NCBI GenBank assembly: GCA_016177925.1
Contig: JACOUH010000336.1
Span: forward strand, 1-33,561
DNA from: Planctomycetota bacterium
GTDB lineage: Bacteria > Planctomycetota > Planctomycetia > Gemmatales > Gemmataceae
Direction of reading: 5' to 3'
Length of the DNA: 33,561 nucleotides
Within the stretch, counting starts at the first letter, position 1; every line of letters begins with the position of its first letter. The notes under the pieces were generated by a model that saw only the letters and a list, made by a program, of their open reading frames with translations, ran no database searches and was not told the DNA's origin. Positions 16,010 to 24,038 of this stretch are shown piece after piece. A program made the translations under genes and the position numbers.

Positions 16010-16228
16010 ATGCAATACGCCGACTACTGCGCCGCGCTGCGGGCCACGCACCCGCAGTTGGCCGGCGAGTTCGCCCGCTTCGGCGGCATCCGCGATGTGC
16101 TCGCCTGGATGCAGCGGCGCGACCTCTGCCGCACCGCCGTCGATATGGTGGGCCAGGATGAGTTCCACTACGACTTCCTGATCCAGTTACCGGCCGACGG
16201 CGGTTGGCTCGTCTTCGGCGTCACCTGA
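16010..16228 (+). CDS. 72-residue hypothetical between hpd and hmgA
   Basis: A small soluble protein (MQYADYCAALRATHPQL... ending WLVFGVT) with GAGGAAA a few bases before the ATG. It has no signal peptide and no recognised domain; the acidic/aromatic middle (VGQDEFHYDFLIQL) is distinctive. Its place between two enzymes of tyrosine degradation suggests a linked role. The TGA stop is followed in the same frame by further coding-like sequence, so it may be a shortened form of a longer protein. Confidence 0.6.
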   Translation: MQYADYCAALRATHPQLAGEFARFGGIRDVLAWMQRRDLCRTAVDMVGQDEFHYDFLIQLPADGGWLVFGVT

Positions 16229-16415
16229 GTGGGGCAACTGACGGCGGTCGCCGTCTGGTGCGACAAGCCCTCTGCCGACGAGTTGCTGACACGCCGCCTC
16301 AGCGATGGATGGCAACCGACGGCCTCGCTGCTCAAGGGCGGGCCAGCGTACGATGGACACGCGGCCTGCCTCGGACGCCCGCCAACCTGCACGAACCGAC
16401 CTTCGGAGGTCGACC
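16229..16415 (+). other. Open frame continuing past a TGA stop
   Basis: Directly after the TGA at 16226-16228 the same frame stays open for 75 codons, beginning with GTG. The first 45 or so look coding (TAVAVWCDKPSADELLTRRL), with GC-rich third positions; then it runs into the ribosome site and start of homogentisate dioxygenase. It could be the lost half of the preceding gene, a separate GTG-started peptide (TGAGTG junction), or chance in GC-rich DNA. Confidence 0.3.
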
Positions 16416-17585
16416 ATGGCGCATTACCGTCAACTGGGCTCGATCCCGCGTAAACGCCACATCGAACACCGCACGCAGCCGGGTTTCCGCGGTGAGGGCA
16501 TCTACTACGAGGAGGTGGTCACCACCGCCGGCTTCGGCCGCGCTTACAGTATCGTCTACCACCTGCGTCCGCCGACGCGCGTGGCCCAGGTTGAGTCCGC
16601 CGGCATCGTCCCCCTCGACGCCATCGAGCAGCCGGTGCTGCGTCACCATCACCTCAAGAGCGGCAACATCCCGGCGTTCGGCGACCCAATCACCGGCCGC
16701 GTGCCACTGCTGTTCAACGCCGACGTGGTCCTGTCGCGCTGCCGGCCAGCCCAACCGCAGACGGAACTCTATCGCAACGCCGCCGCCGACGAGGTGCTCT
16801 TCGTCCACAAGGGCAAGGGTACGCTCACCAGCATGTTCGGCGTGCTGCCGTTCCGCCCCTTCGACTACCTCGTCGTCCCGCACACAACGACTTACCGGAT
16901 CGACTTCGATCCCGACACTCAGCCCGACCTTCTCGTCATCGAGGCGACGGGCAACATCGTCGTGCCGCCGCGCTACCTCAACCCGGATGGACAGCTCCGC
17001 CTCGGTGCCCCCTACAGCGAGCGCGACCTCCATGGTCCGAGCGAGACGCTGGTCGTCGATCGCGAGCAGGACACGATGGTGCTCATCAAGGACGGCACGC
17101 GGTGGACACGCTACACACTGAAGTCGCATCCGTTCGACGTGGTTGGCTGGGACGGCATGGTGTACCCGTTCACGTTCAACGCCGACGATTTCGAGCCAAT
17201 CACGGGGACGACCCATCAGCCGCCGCCGATCCACCAGACGTTCGAGGCGACCGGCTTCGTCGTCTGTACGTTCGCCCCGCGTCTGCTGGACACGCATCCG
17301 GAAGCGGTCAAGGTGCCGTACGCCCACTCGAACGTACAGGCCGACGAGGTCTTGTACTATGTGCGTGGCCGCTTCGGCAGCCGTCGCGGCGTCGAGGAAG
17401 CATCGTTCACGCTGCACCCACGCGGCATCCCGCACGGCCCGCACCCCGGCACGATCGTCGCCAGCCGCCCAGTCACGCGCACCGACGAGCTGGCTGTCAT
17501 GGTCGACACCGTCCGCCCCCTGTCCCTCACGCAGCGGGCAATGGACCTCGACGACCCGAATTATCCGTATAGCTGGCTCGATTAG
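16416..17585 (+). CDS. hmgA: Homogentisate 1,2-dioxygenase
   Basis: A 389-residue cupin-type Fe(II) dioxygenase that opens the ring of homogentisate to maleylacetoacetate. Likely iron ligands are H304 (PYAHSNVQ), E311 (ADEVLYY) and H340 (GIPHGPHPG), with the accompanying H334 in LHPRGIPHGP. It belongs to the shorter bacterial group, below the roughly 430-445 residues of the canonical enzyme. ATG 16416 is preferred because GGAGG (16405-16409) is six bases upstream; a longer frame to 16305 has no such site. With hpd it supplies two consecutive steps; the isomerase and fumarylacetoacetase are not in the window. The TAG stop lies in the first bases of a dispersed repeat. Confidence 0.9.
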   Translation: MAHYRQLGSIPRKRHIEHRTQPGFRGEGIYYEEVVTTAGFGRAYSIVYHLRPPTRVAQVESAGIVPLDAIEQPVLRHHHLKSGNIPAFGDPITGRVPLLFNADVVLSRCRPAQPQTELYRNAAADEVLFVHKGKGTLTSMFGVLPFRPFDYLVVPHTTTYRIDFDPDTQPDLLVIEATGNIVVPPRYLNPDGQLRLGAPYSERDLHGPSETLVVDREQDTMVLIKDGTRWTRYTLKSHPFDVVGWDGMVYPFTFNADDFEPITGTTHQPPPIHQTFEATGFVVCTFAPRLLDTHPEAVKVPYAHSNVQADEVLYYVRGRFGSRRGVEEASFTLHPRGIPHGPHPGTIVASRPVTRTDELAVMVDTVRPLSLTQRAMDLDDPNYPYSWLD

Positions 17586-17634
17586 CCCGACGCGCCAGCG
17601 AGGAAACCTGTATCCCTCCCTCGCGCTTCGGGCT
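17584..17634. repeat. SPTRQRG-type inverted repeat at the hmgA stop
   Basis: The left arm 17584-17603 (AGCCCGACGCGCCAGCGAGG) and the right arm 17619-17634 (CCTCGCGCTTCGGGCT) pair imperfectly around a 15-base loop. The first two bases are part of the hmgA TAG stop codon. It is the same family as 20358-20446, 21374-21441 and 24396-24465. The rest of the gap to 17742 shows no gene. Confidence 0.8.
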
Positions 17635-17742
17635 GGTTAGACCGTCCAGCTTCCGGGTTGGCCGTTGGTGCGACGGACCTGCGTGCTCGGGACGCCCTTG
17701 CTGACGGTGCGGCGGAAGGCGAGCGGAATCACCTCCGGCTGC

Positions 17743-18912
17743 TCAGAGGCGACAGAGCGCCAGTGCCTGTTCCGGCGCCAGCGTGCGCTGCCGCTCCTCA
17801 GGGTGCTTGCGGAACCAGGCATCGACGAGAAGCACCGCGTCGACCGACCCGGACGCGGGCATCCGCAGTTCCACGGAGCCGCGCGCGAACGCCCCAGACA
17901 CGCCTTCCGCTGTCGCCGCGGCGTTCGCGCCTTCGACCGGGGGCGGCAGGATCGCGCGCGGCTGGCCGCGGTGAATCACGTACCAGAGTTCATTTCCCTC
18001 GTAACTCTTCAGTGGGTAGACGAACGAGAGCGCGCGGGCGCCGCGGAGCCGTTCAAGGCAACGGTGCAGCCAGCGCAGCGGCTCGAGGCGATCGCGCAGG
18101 ACGGCAGCCCGCTCGAATTGCAGGGCCGCCGAGGCGGCGAGCATATCGCGCTCGAGGGCTTCCAGCGGCGAGGTGTCGCGGCCTTCGAGGAAGGCGCGGG
18201 CCGCTTCCAGTTGCGCCTCGTAGCCGGCGTGCGAGCAGGCGGCGGCGCAGGGGCCCAGGCAAGTGCCGATCTCGTGGCGGATGCAGCCCGCGGCTCGCAG
18301 TACGCGGAACAGCTCCTGTTGATCGCTGAAGCGCATCTCCTGGGCCTGCGGGCAGTCGCGCAAGCGGAACCAGTCGTTGATGCGACGGACAGCCCCGCGA
18401 GCCTGTTGCCCAGCCGGCACCGGCCCGAACGCCGCCATGACCGACGCCGTCACGCGCGGGCCAAGGAATGCGTACGGGGCCGGCCGTCGTCCCAGGCAGA
18501 CCAACGTCCTGCGTTTCCGCTTCGGCTGTCCCTGCACGTTGAAACGCGGTTGCCAGCGGCGGATCAGCTCCAGTTCGCGCAGCAGGGCAGAGAACTCGGT
18601 CGGCGCCGGCTCCCAGGCGATCAGTCGACTTGCCGCGACAATCTGCCCCGCCTTGGGGTCACGCCTGCGCGGCCGGAAGTAGCTCAGCAGCCGCGCCCGC
18701 AGGCACTTCGCCTTGCCGACGTAAATCAGTTCGCCGCGCGCGTCGACCATGCCGTAGACGCCAGGGCAGCGCGGACACTCCAGCCGCACCAGGGCGCGGA
18801 GGCCCGACGGACGACGCGCCCGGACCCGACCGAGGAGAGGAAGAACGCCAGGAAGCGACAGACTGCTGGGCCCAAAGCCCGTGAATGTCCGCTGGGAGAA
18901 CAGCCCTTGCAC
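17743..18912 (-). CDS. UvrC-like GIY-YIG nuclease lacking the C-terminal half
   Basis: A 389-residue protein matching the N-terminal half of excinuclease subunit UvrC. The GIY-YIG domain is at about 49-125 (PGVYGMVDARGELIYVGKAK, with E in LLRELELI). The iron-sulfur cysteines are at 187, 210, 218 and 222 (GTCLGPC region), and the UVR motif is at about 252-280 (FERAAVLRDRLEPL). UvrC is about 600 residues; the RNase H-like second nuclease and helix-hairpin-helix region are absent, so it could only make the 3'-side incision, as Cho does. The start is GTG 18912 with AAGGA about eight bases upstream. The ORF is intact, so it is a natural short form rather than an obvious pseudogene. Confidence 0.8.
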   Translation of the reverse strand: MQGLFSQRTFTGFGPSSLSLPGVLPLLGRVRARRPSGLRALVRLECPRCPGVYGMVDARGELIYVGKAKCLRARLLSYFRPRRRDPKAGQIVAASRLIAWEPAPTEFSALLRELELIRRWQPRFNVQGQPKRKRRTLVCLGRRPAPYAFLGPRVTASVMAAFGPVPAGQQARGAVRRINDWFRLRDCPQAQEMRFSDQQELFRVLRAAGCIRHEIGTCLGPCAAACSHAGYEAQLEAARAFLEGRDTSPLEALERDMLAASAALQFERAAVLRDRLEPLRWLHRCLERLRGARALSFVYPLKSYEGNELWYVIHRGQPRAILPPPVEGANAAATAEGVSGAFARGSVELRMPASGSVDAVLLVDAWFRKHPEERQRTLAPEQALALCRL

Positions 18913-19188
18913 GCGCGGTTCCTTCCGATGCGTCCACCGGGGTTGACTCTGCCGGTCGCACCCTCCGTACTACCGGCCGGCCAACCTTTTCCCGATTCCG
19001 GATTGATGAACTATTGACCAGTAAGCGCGGCCCCGTTATTCTTGCCTCACGACGTCAATGGGGACGTCGACGGGGTCGCCCGGGCTGGGATACCGGGCGG
19101 CCCCGGATCTTTGTATCCGGCAACCCTTCTCTCGTCTCGCCGCAAGCGGGCCGATCGGCGGGGCGTGATGGCGGTCTCCCCGATGGGT
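18913..19188. other. Intergenic region upstream of the UvrC-like gene
   Basis: 276 bases between two minus strand genes. A weak hairpin (CCGGAT/ATCCGG near 19106-19123) is the only structure seen. Several frames are open by chance. No promoter or RNA could be named with confidence. Confidence 0.3.
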
Positions 19189-20280
19189 TCAGTCCGGCGG
19201 CGTCCACGGCTGACCCAGCAGTGGGAGGCTTACCCGTCCTGTCTTTCGGGACTTGACCAGGTCGAAGGGAAGACGAAACCGATTTTTGGATAAAACGTAC
19301 CAACAAAAGTAACAGTGGTTCGACGTCGCTCCCGGCAGGGCGTCCGGGTCGCGCGCCAGTACCTCATCGCGGATGGCGGTCAGGCCCTCGCGGAACACCT
19401 TGCCGACGTAGGGGTGTTCGCGGCCGCGCCGGATCACCGCCGCCACGCGGTCGCGGTAGATATTGCCGATGGTCAGATGGTCGAGGTCAGAGGCGAAGCC
19501 ACAGCAGGGCTTGATGTCGCCGCGCGGGTTGACGATCAGCGCCTGACCCGGTCCCTCGCAGTAGTCCTCGGCGAACCACTCGCCGTCCCACACACCGGCC
19601 TCGAAGCGCTCCGCCCGCTCCACCGGAGCCAGGTGGTTCCAGTTCAGCGTCATGGTCAGTTCCGCTGACACGAGCAGGTAGCGCCCCAGCGCCGCAGACC
19701 ACTCGACCACGGCGTCCAGTTCACGAGCGAGCGCCCGCACCGGCTCGAGGCCCTGGTCGGGAGAGCGGCTGGCATAATTCAGTGACACCACGTTGTCACG
19801 CCGGAACAGCCGGACCGCGACCCGGCAGAACTCCACCGCCTTCGCCGTCTGCATCCCGTGGAACTTGTCGACGCTCAGGCCGAGCTTGCCCGAGTACCCC
19901 ATCGCGGCCAGCGGTGCCAGGATCGCCTCCAGATGTTCCGCGTCCGCGTGCCAGACGCCGTTGGTCATGATCCGATCGAAGCGGAAGCCCAACTCGACGG
20001 CGCGCCGGCAGATCGCATGCACGAACTCTGGATACAGAAACGGCTCGCCGCCCGTCAGCCCCAGGGTACGGATGCCCTCGCTGTGGGCGTCTTCGAGGAA
20101 ACGGAGGGCGACAGCGATGTCGAGGCGGTCGGTCCACTCAATCGGCACGCAGCAGTGCGGGCAGGCCAGGTTGCACTGGTACGTGCCGGCAAAGGAGAGA
20201 TAATCGGGGCGAAAAGTCCGCGCATTCGACTCGGCGCGGCAGCCAGGCGACCGGGCTCTTGCGTCCGCGTTGCGCGCCAT
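19189..20280 (-). CDS. Radical SAM protein with SPASM-like C-terminus
   Basis: A 363-residue radical S-adenosylmethionine enzyme. The [4Fe-4S] triad is C36, C40, C43 in CNLACPHC. The GGEPF motif is at about 77-81, and later SAM-binding strands (IMTNGVW, KLGLSVDKFHG) follow. The C-terminal region has DYCEGPG, GDIKPCCGFASD and CYFCW, resembling the auxiliary-cluster cysteines of SPASM-type enzymes. The substrate is unknown; this type often modifies peptides or builds cofactors, but no precursor peptide gene is obvious. ATG 20280 has GGAG nine bases upstream. The open frame extends farther 5' only through repeat sequence (SPTRQRG), which is not counted as protein. Confidence 0.85.
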   Translation of the reverse strand: MARNADARARSPGCRAESNARTFRPDYLSFAGTYQCNLACPHCCVPIEWTDRLDIAVALRFLEDAHSEGIRTLGLTGGEPFLYPEFVHAICRRAVELGFRFDRIMTNGVWHADAEHLEAILAPLAAMGYSGKLGLSVDKFHGMQTAKAVEFCRVAVRLFRRDNVVSLNYASRSPDQGLEPVRALARELDAVVEWSAALGRYLLVSAELTMTLNWNHLAPVERAERFEAGVWDGEWFAEDYCEGPGQALIVNPRGDIKPCCGFASDLDHLTIGNIYRDRVAAVIRRGREHPYVGKVFREGLTAIRDEVLARDPDALPGATSNHCYFCWYVLSKNRFRLPFDLVKSRKTGRVSLPLLGQPWTPPD

Positions 20281-20357
20281 GACGTCAACTCCGGGCGAGG
20301 GAACAAGACTGGGATTATAGGCGAAGGTGCGTCTCGTCCCAAGTCCGCCCGAACACA

Positions 20358-20446
20358 AGCCCGACGCGTCAGCGAGGGCGAACGTCCACCCTCGCTGGCG
20401 CGTCGGGCTAAGAAGGTCCCCTCGCTCGCGCTTCGGGTTGGTGTCG
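20358..20446. repeat. SPTRQRG-type inverted repeat with an extra half copy
   Basis: Arms 20358-20378 and 20389-20409 match at 20 of 21 positions around a 10-base loop. A third related half (about 20416-20446, CCCTCGCTCGCGCTTCGGGT) follows, up to five bases from the stop of the gene at 20451. The 20281-20450 gap is therefore largely repeat. Confidence 0.85.
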
Positions 20447-20450
20447 GAGG

Positions 20451-21347
20451 TTAGCGGCGGGGCAGGTCGGTGTGGAGCTTTTGCAAACTGCCGCGCGTCG
20501 TGAAGGTGAGGCGGGCTCGCTGGCCGTCGCCGGTCGGCACCTCGGCGGTGCCGTCGACCCAGAAGCTCGCTCGCAGCGTTCCGGTCGAGGAGGTGCCGTC
20601 GATGCAGCAGTTGAGGACGACGTCCATCCGCACTCGCGACCCGGCGTCGGTCCGAATCGGCTTGTCGGCGCCGAGCGCTGCGATCGGCATTTCCAGGCGG
20701 ATTGCCATCATGCCGAACCGATGGCCGTCCTTCTGGTAGACCTTGGTCAGCCGCCCCGTGCCGGTTGACTTCGCGGCGTCGATCCTCATCATCGTGTTCC
20801 GCTCCCAGGCGCGGGCGATGGGCGTCATGTCGATCGTCCAGGCCTGGTCGAGCCGCACCGCCCGCCCCGGCAGGATCAGCCGCTGCAGGTCGAGGGCATC
20901 CTCGCGGTTGAACTCCCGGTCCAGCAGACGATCCGCCTCGTCGGCCAGCGCTTTCCCGCCCTCGATCGAAAAGACGTAAACACCCTGTCGACTCTCGATA
21001 AGGACCGTCTTGCCCTGGTAAGGCAGCACAGTCTGCTTGCCTTCGGTCCAGACAGCGGCCTTCTCGTACTGGCGGCGCAGGCGCGTCGGCCGTTGCTGAC
21101 CGGGCTGCCGGTCGAGGATCGTTTCGCGATAGACGTTGTGCTGGGCGTTGCTGGCCGCCTTCTCGTGAAGGGACTGTCCGCCGGCAAGACGAACGATCTT
21201 CGTCGAACTGAGCGTATTCTGGCTGACGTCGCACAGGCGCAGGTCGCCCTTGCCGGGCTCGTTGATCGTGATGGGAAAGGCGTCCTGAGCTCGCACGGCG
21301 GCCACAGAGATGAGAACGACCGCCGCAAGAAATGTGTCACGCCTCAT
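20451..21347 (-). CDS. Secreted protein of unknown function
   Basis: A 298-residue exported protein: signal peptide MRRDTFLAAVVLISVAAVRA, cleaved before QDAF. The mature part is beta-rich and hydrophilic with two cysteines close together (LNCCIDGTSSTGTL) and a C-terminal strand region (ARLTFTTRGSLQ). I do not recognise a family. The ATG at 21347 is preferred over the upstream in-frame ATG because it begins the signal peptide and has GGAAGGGAG upstream. It follows the caspase-like/S41 locus on the same strand, with a hairpin element in between. Confidence 0.7.
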   Translation of the reverse strand: MRRDTFLAAVVLISVAAVRAQDAFPITINEPGKGDLRLCDVSQNTLSSTKIVRLAGGQSLHEKAASNAQHNVYRETILDRQPGQQRPTRLRRQYEKAAVWTEGKQTVLPYQGKTVLIESRQGVYVFSIEGGKALADEADRLLDREFNREDALDLQRLILPGRAVRLDQAWTIDMTPIARAWERNTMMRIDAAKSTGTGRLTKVYQKDGHRFGMMAIRLEMPIAALGADKPIRTDAGSRVRMDVVLNCCIDGTSSTGTLRASFWVDGTAEVPTGDGQRARLTFTTRGSLQKLHTDLPRR

Positions 21348-21373
21348 GCGTGGGAACTCCCTTCCTTGAGAGA

Positions 21374-21441
21374 ATGACACCAGCCCGCAGCGTGAGCAAG
21401 GGGTTCCTGTGTCCCTCGCTCACGCTGCGGGCTGGTGTCAT
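21374..21441. repeat. Perfect 24-bp-arm SPTRQRG-type hairpin
   Basis: Arms 21374-21397 and 21418-21441 are exact reverse complements (ATGACACCAGCCCGCAGCGT start) around a 20-base loop. It sits 16 bases beyond the stop of the S41 fragment and 26 bases before the next gene, which fits a role at transcript ends. Confidence 0.95.
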
Positions 21442-21457
21442 TTCGCCATTTCCCAGA

Positions 21458-21922
21458 TCAGCGCGATGCCTTGACCACGTCGCGCAGGTGCTTGAGGGCC
21501 AGGTCCAGTTGACGGTCCTTGAACTCCGCCTTCTCCTTAGCCGGCCGGTCGCGGCGCGGGATGATCTCGGTGTTGCGCAGGTGCTCGGCCAGGTCCTCAC
21601 GCTCCTTGCGCGACAATTCCAGGGCGTAGTCCTTGTCCGGCCGGACACCCCAGTCCTCGTCCTCCTTGCCGGTGGTCGACGACTTGTTCAAGTTCTTGCC
21701 GCTGGGCCGCCAGAACGAGGCAATCGTCACCTTGATCTGCCCGCCATCGAAGTCCGAGATGTTCTGCACGCTGCCCTTGCCGTAGGAGCGCTCGCCGATG
21801 ATGACGGCCCGCTTGTGGTCCTGCAGGCAGGCTGACACGATCTCGCTGGCCGACGCACTGTAGCCGTTGACCAGGCAGACCATCTTGAAGTCCAGTTCGC
21901 TGCCGGCGGAGTGGCCCGTCAT
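21458..21922 (-). pseudogene. S41 protease catalytic piece, downstream of a frameshift
   Basis: About 154 residues holding the catalytic part of a C-terminal processing protease: VNGYSASASE with the nucleophilic serine, and GERSYGKGSVQ with the general-base lysine, then a hydrophilic helical tail. It continues the preceding gene in another frame. The oxyanion-hole/strand segment LxLDLRxNPGG that should come before it is missing. An ATG at 21922 overlaps the upstream TGA (ATGA) and has GGGAGGAG three bases before it, so this piece may still be translated by coupling. Confidence 0.7.
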
Positions 21923-23958
21923 CTGCTCCTCCCGGCCCTGCCCTGCATGCCCTGCTGGCGCAGGTCGACGACCACTTCGGTCAGGTCCTTGGTCGTGTTG
22001 CGGGCGAAGTTGCTCAGCCGCACATAAGCGATCTTGTTCGGCTTGTCCAGCCAGTAGTCCCACGAATCGTCCTTGTTGCGCTTGACGCCGAAGACCGACT
22101 CCAGTTCGATCCGCGCGCGTGTGATCTCGACCTGGAACGGCTTGTCCACCCCCTCGCGCTGAATGGTCAGCTTCACCTTGGTTTTAGGCTTGCCGAGGAT
22201 CTTCTTGACTGCTTCGGTAAGCGTCATGTCCTTGGTGTAGAGGACCTCGGGCTGATCGAGGGGGTTGCCCTCGCTGTCGACCTCGCGCGTGACGGTCGTG
22301 ATCAGGTCGCCCGCCAGCAGAGGCACCTTGTAGGACGGACTGTTCTTGATCGGCGTCACCACCTGGAGCATGTCCGTGGCGTTGTCCTTGCGGATCTGCA
22401 CGCCGATGCCGGTGAACTCGCCCTTGTACTCGACCTTGAAGCGCTCGACCGTCTCGGGATCGACGTAGGTCGTGTACGGGTCGAGGTGGGACAGCATCCG
22501 CTGCAAGGTGATGTCAATGTCCTTGTGCTTGTCGAGGTCCTCGCGCTTGCCCAGGCGCTGCCGAACGTCGTTGAGCAGGGTGCCCAGCTCGGCGTCGCTC
22601 ATCGTCTTGACCTTCTCGAGCCGGTCGCTGATGTCTTCGGGGACCTTCTCGTCGGTCCGTAGAGAGCGATACAGGCCGCGGACGCCCCAGGCGACCAGCT
22701 CGCCCTTGTTGACCTCCTTGACGTATTCCTCTTCGACGTACTGGACGGCCTCGAGGACCTTGTCGGCGTAGCTCCGCGCCAGGCGCTGGGGCAGCCGCAT
22801 CGACTCGAGGACCTTCGTCCGGGCATCCTTGAACTGGTCGAGGGTGAGATCGCCGTCGACCAGCTTCTGGTATTCCTTGCGGAGGTCGCGCAGGGCCTGG
22901 AGCGGGGGCATGCGCTCGAGCAGGCGATGGCCCTCCTCGGCGGTCTCCTTGCCGAGGCCGTCGGCCTTGACCATCTTTGTGAACTTGTCGAGGCGCTGGC
23001 GGGCCTTGGTGATCGTCTTGGGGTTGGTCGTCAGGACAAAGTGGCTCGACTGGCCGCCGAAGATGAAGTGATCGCGGCGACGCTCGGTGTCGTTCTTGGC
23101 GTGCTTGCGCTTCAGCTCGGGAATCTGCTTGTTGAGGTAAGTCGTCAGTTCGTCGACGGTGACGACGCCGTCTGGCTCATAGCCGTCCTTGTCGGCCTCG
23201 CCCTCGAGGCCGGCGAGGACGGCGGTCGTGAACAGGCCGTGCTCCTTGAGGTCGGGCGAGGTGTTCAGCCCGTTGGTGGCCATGAAGATGACGCGGCCGG
23301 GCAGCGGGTTGTGGTCCTCGGTCTTGTCGTCGCCGAGGAACTCCTTGTAGGGCACCTCGCCGAGGCTGGCCTCGGGGATCGACGCGTCCTTGCCGGCATC
23401 GAAGCCCTTGAAGTTGAGGTCGAGGAAGACGGCCAGGTGGCGGGTTTTGAGCTTGTCGAACTCAGGAGCGAGGTCGGCCGCCGCGACGGCGTTCTTCTCC
23501 CGTCCCTTGAGCGTCGAGTCGCTGGCGAAGTAGCAGGTGCGCTCGCCGCGCTCGCCAAGCGAGCAGCCCTGGCCGATGAAGGCGAAGAGGACGAGGTCAT
23601 CGCGTTTGGCGTCGGACGCCAGCCACTTGACCGCGTCGAGAATGTTCTCGCGGGTGGCCGCCTTGCTGTTGCGCTTGCCGTCTTCCTTGCCGAGAAGCAG
23701 GCGGACATTCTTGGGATCGGCGCCGAGATAGTCCTTGGAGGTGAACAGGTCGTAGAGCGCCTTGACATCGTCCTCGGCATGCGGCCGCGACTTGATGTGC
23801 TCATCGGCGTAATGGCTGATGCCGATCAACACGATGTGCGGCCGGGAGGGTTTTCTTGCAGACTCCTCGGCGGCCCGCAGCGGGTTCTGGAGGGTCGGGC
23901 AGGCCAACGCCAGCAGCACGACGGCCGTCAGCCAGATCCTTCGCATCACCTTGGTCAT
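21919..23958 (-). CDS. Caspase-like domain fused to S41 protease, truncated
   Basis: A 679-residue secreted protein (signal peptide 1-30, LRAA before EES). Residues about 40-310 form a caspase-like (C14) fold: HIVLIGISHYAD, DDVKALYDLF, ENILDAVKWLAS, DDLVLFAFIGQG. The catalytic His of the GHG motif is Q130, and the Cys of the DxCxSG motif is N182 (FLDLNFKGFD), so it should be inactive. Residues about 380-510 are the helical N-domain of tail-specific proteases, about 511-605 a PDZ domain (YKGEFTGIGVQI), then the first strands of S41. The frame ends early in GMQGRAGRSR, where the homologous sequence should run on into the active site. The rest is in another frame at 21458-21922. AAAGGA lies nine bases before the ATG. 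Confidence 0.8.
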   Translation of the reverse strand: MTKVMRRIWLTAVVLLALACPTLQNPLRAAEESARKPSRPHIVLIGISHYADEHIKSRPHAEDDVKALYDLFTSKDYLGADPKNVRLLLGKEDGKRNSKAATRENILDAVKWLASDAKRDDLVLFAFIGQGCSLGERGERTCYFASDSTLKGREKNAVAAADLAPEFDKLKTRHLAVFLDLNFKGFDAGKDASIPEASLGEVPYKEFLGDDKTEDHNPLPGRVIFMATNGLNTSPDLKEHGLFTTAVLAGLEGEADKDGYEPDGVVTVDELTTYLNKQIPELKRKHAKNDTERRRDHFIFGGQSSHFVLTTNPKTITKARQRLDKFTKMVKADGLGKETAEEGHRLLERMPPLQALRDLRKEYQKLVDGDLTLDQFKDARTKVLESMRLPQRLARSYADKVLEAVQYVEEEYVKEVNKGELVAWGVRGLYRSLRTDEKVPEDISDRLEKVKTMSDAELGTLLNDVRQRLGKREDLDKHKDIDITLQRMLSHLDPYTTYVDPETVERFKVEYKGEFTGIGVQIRKDNATDMLQVVTPIKNSPSYKVPLLAGDLITTVTREVDSEGNPLDQPEVLYTKDMTLTEAVKKILGKPKTKVKLTIQREGVDKPFQVEITRARIELESVFGVKRNKDDSWDYWLDKPNKIAYVRLSNFARNTTKDLTEVVVDLRQQGMQGRAGRSR

Positions 23959-24001
23959 GAACAGGGGTCCTTTCGCGTGGTACTTCCTGGGTCCGGTTGG
24001 T

Positions 24002-24038
24002 CAAAGTAGTCATCTCGCGGAGCGAGATGACTACTTTG
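24002..24038. repeat. Perfect 17-bp-arm hairpin
   Basis: Arms CAAAGTAGTCATCTCGC (24002-24018) and GCGAGATGACTACTTTG (24022-24038) with loop GGA. It is 43 bases upstream of the caspase-like gene start. AT-richer than the other elements and unrelated to them. It could be a repeat, or a regulatory palindrome in the 5' region; the near-total symmetry and tiny loop favour a dispersed repeat. Confidence 0.85.

Noticed and set aside
17665-19017. 450-codon + strand open frame
   Set aside because: Antisense of the UvrC-like gene, whose motifs are unmistakable.
19042-19293. 83-codon + strand frame as a small gene
   Set aside because: No ribosome site, partly antisense to the radical SAM gene and without recognisable features.
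20281-21234. 5' extension of the radical SAM frame
   Set aside because: It passes through SPTRQRG-type repeats and then shadows the secreted protein gene in another frame.
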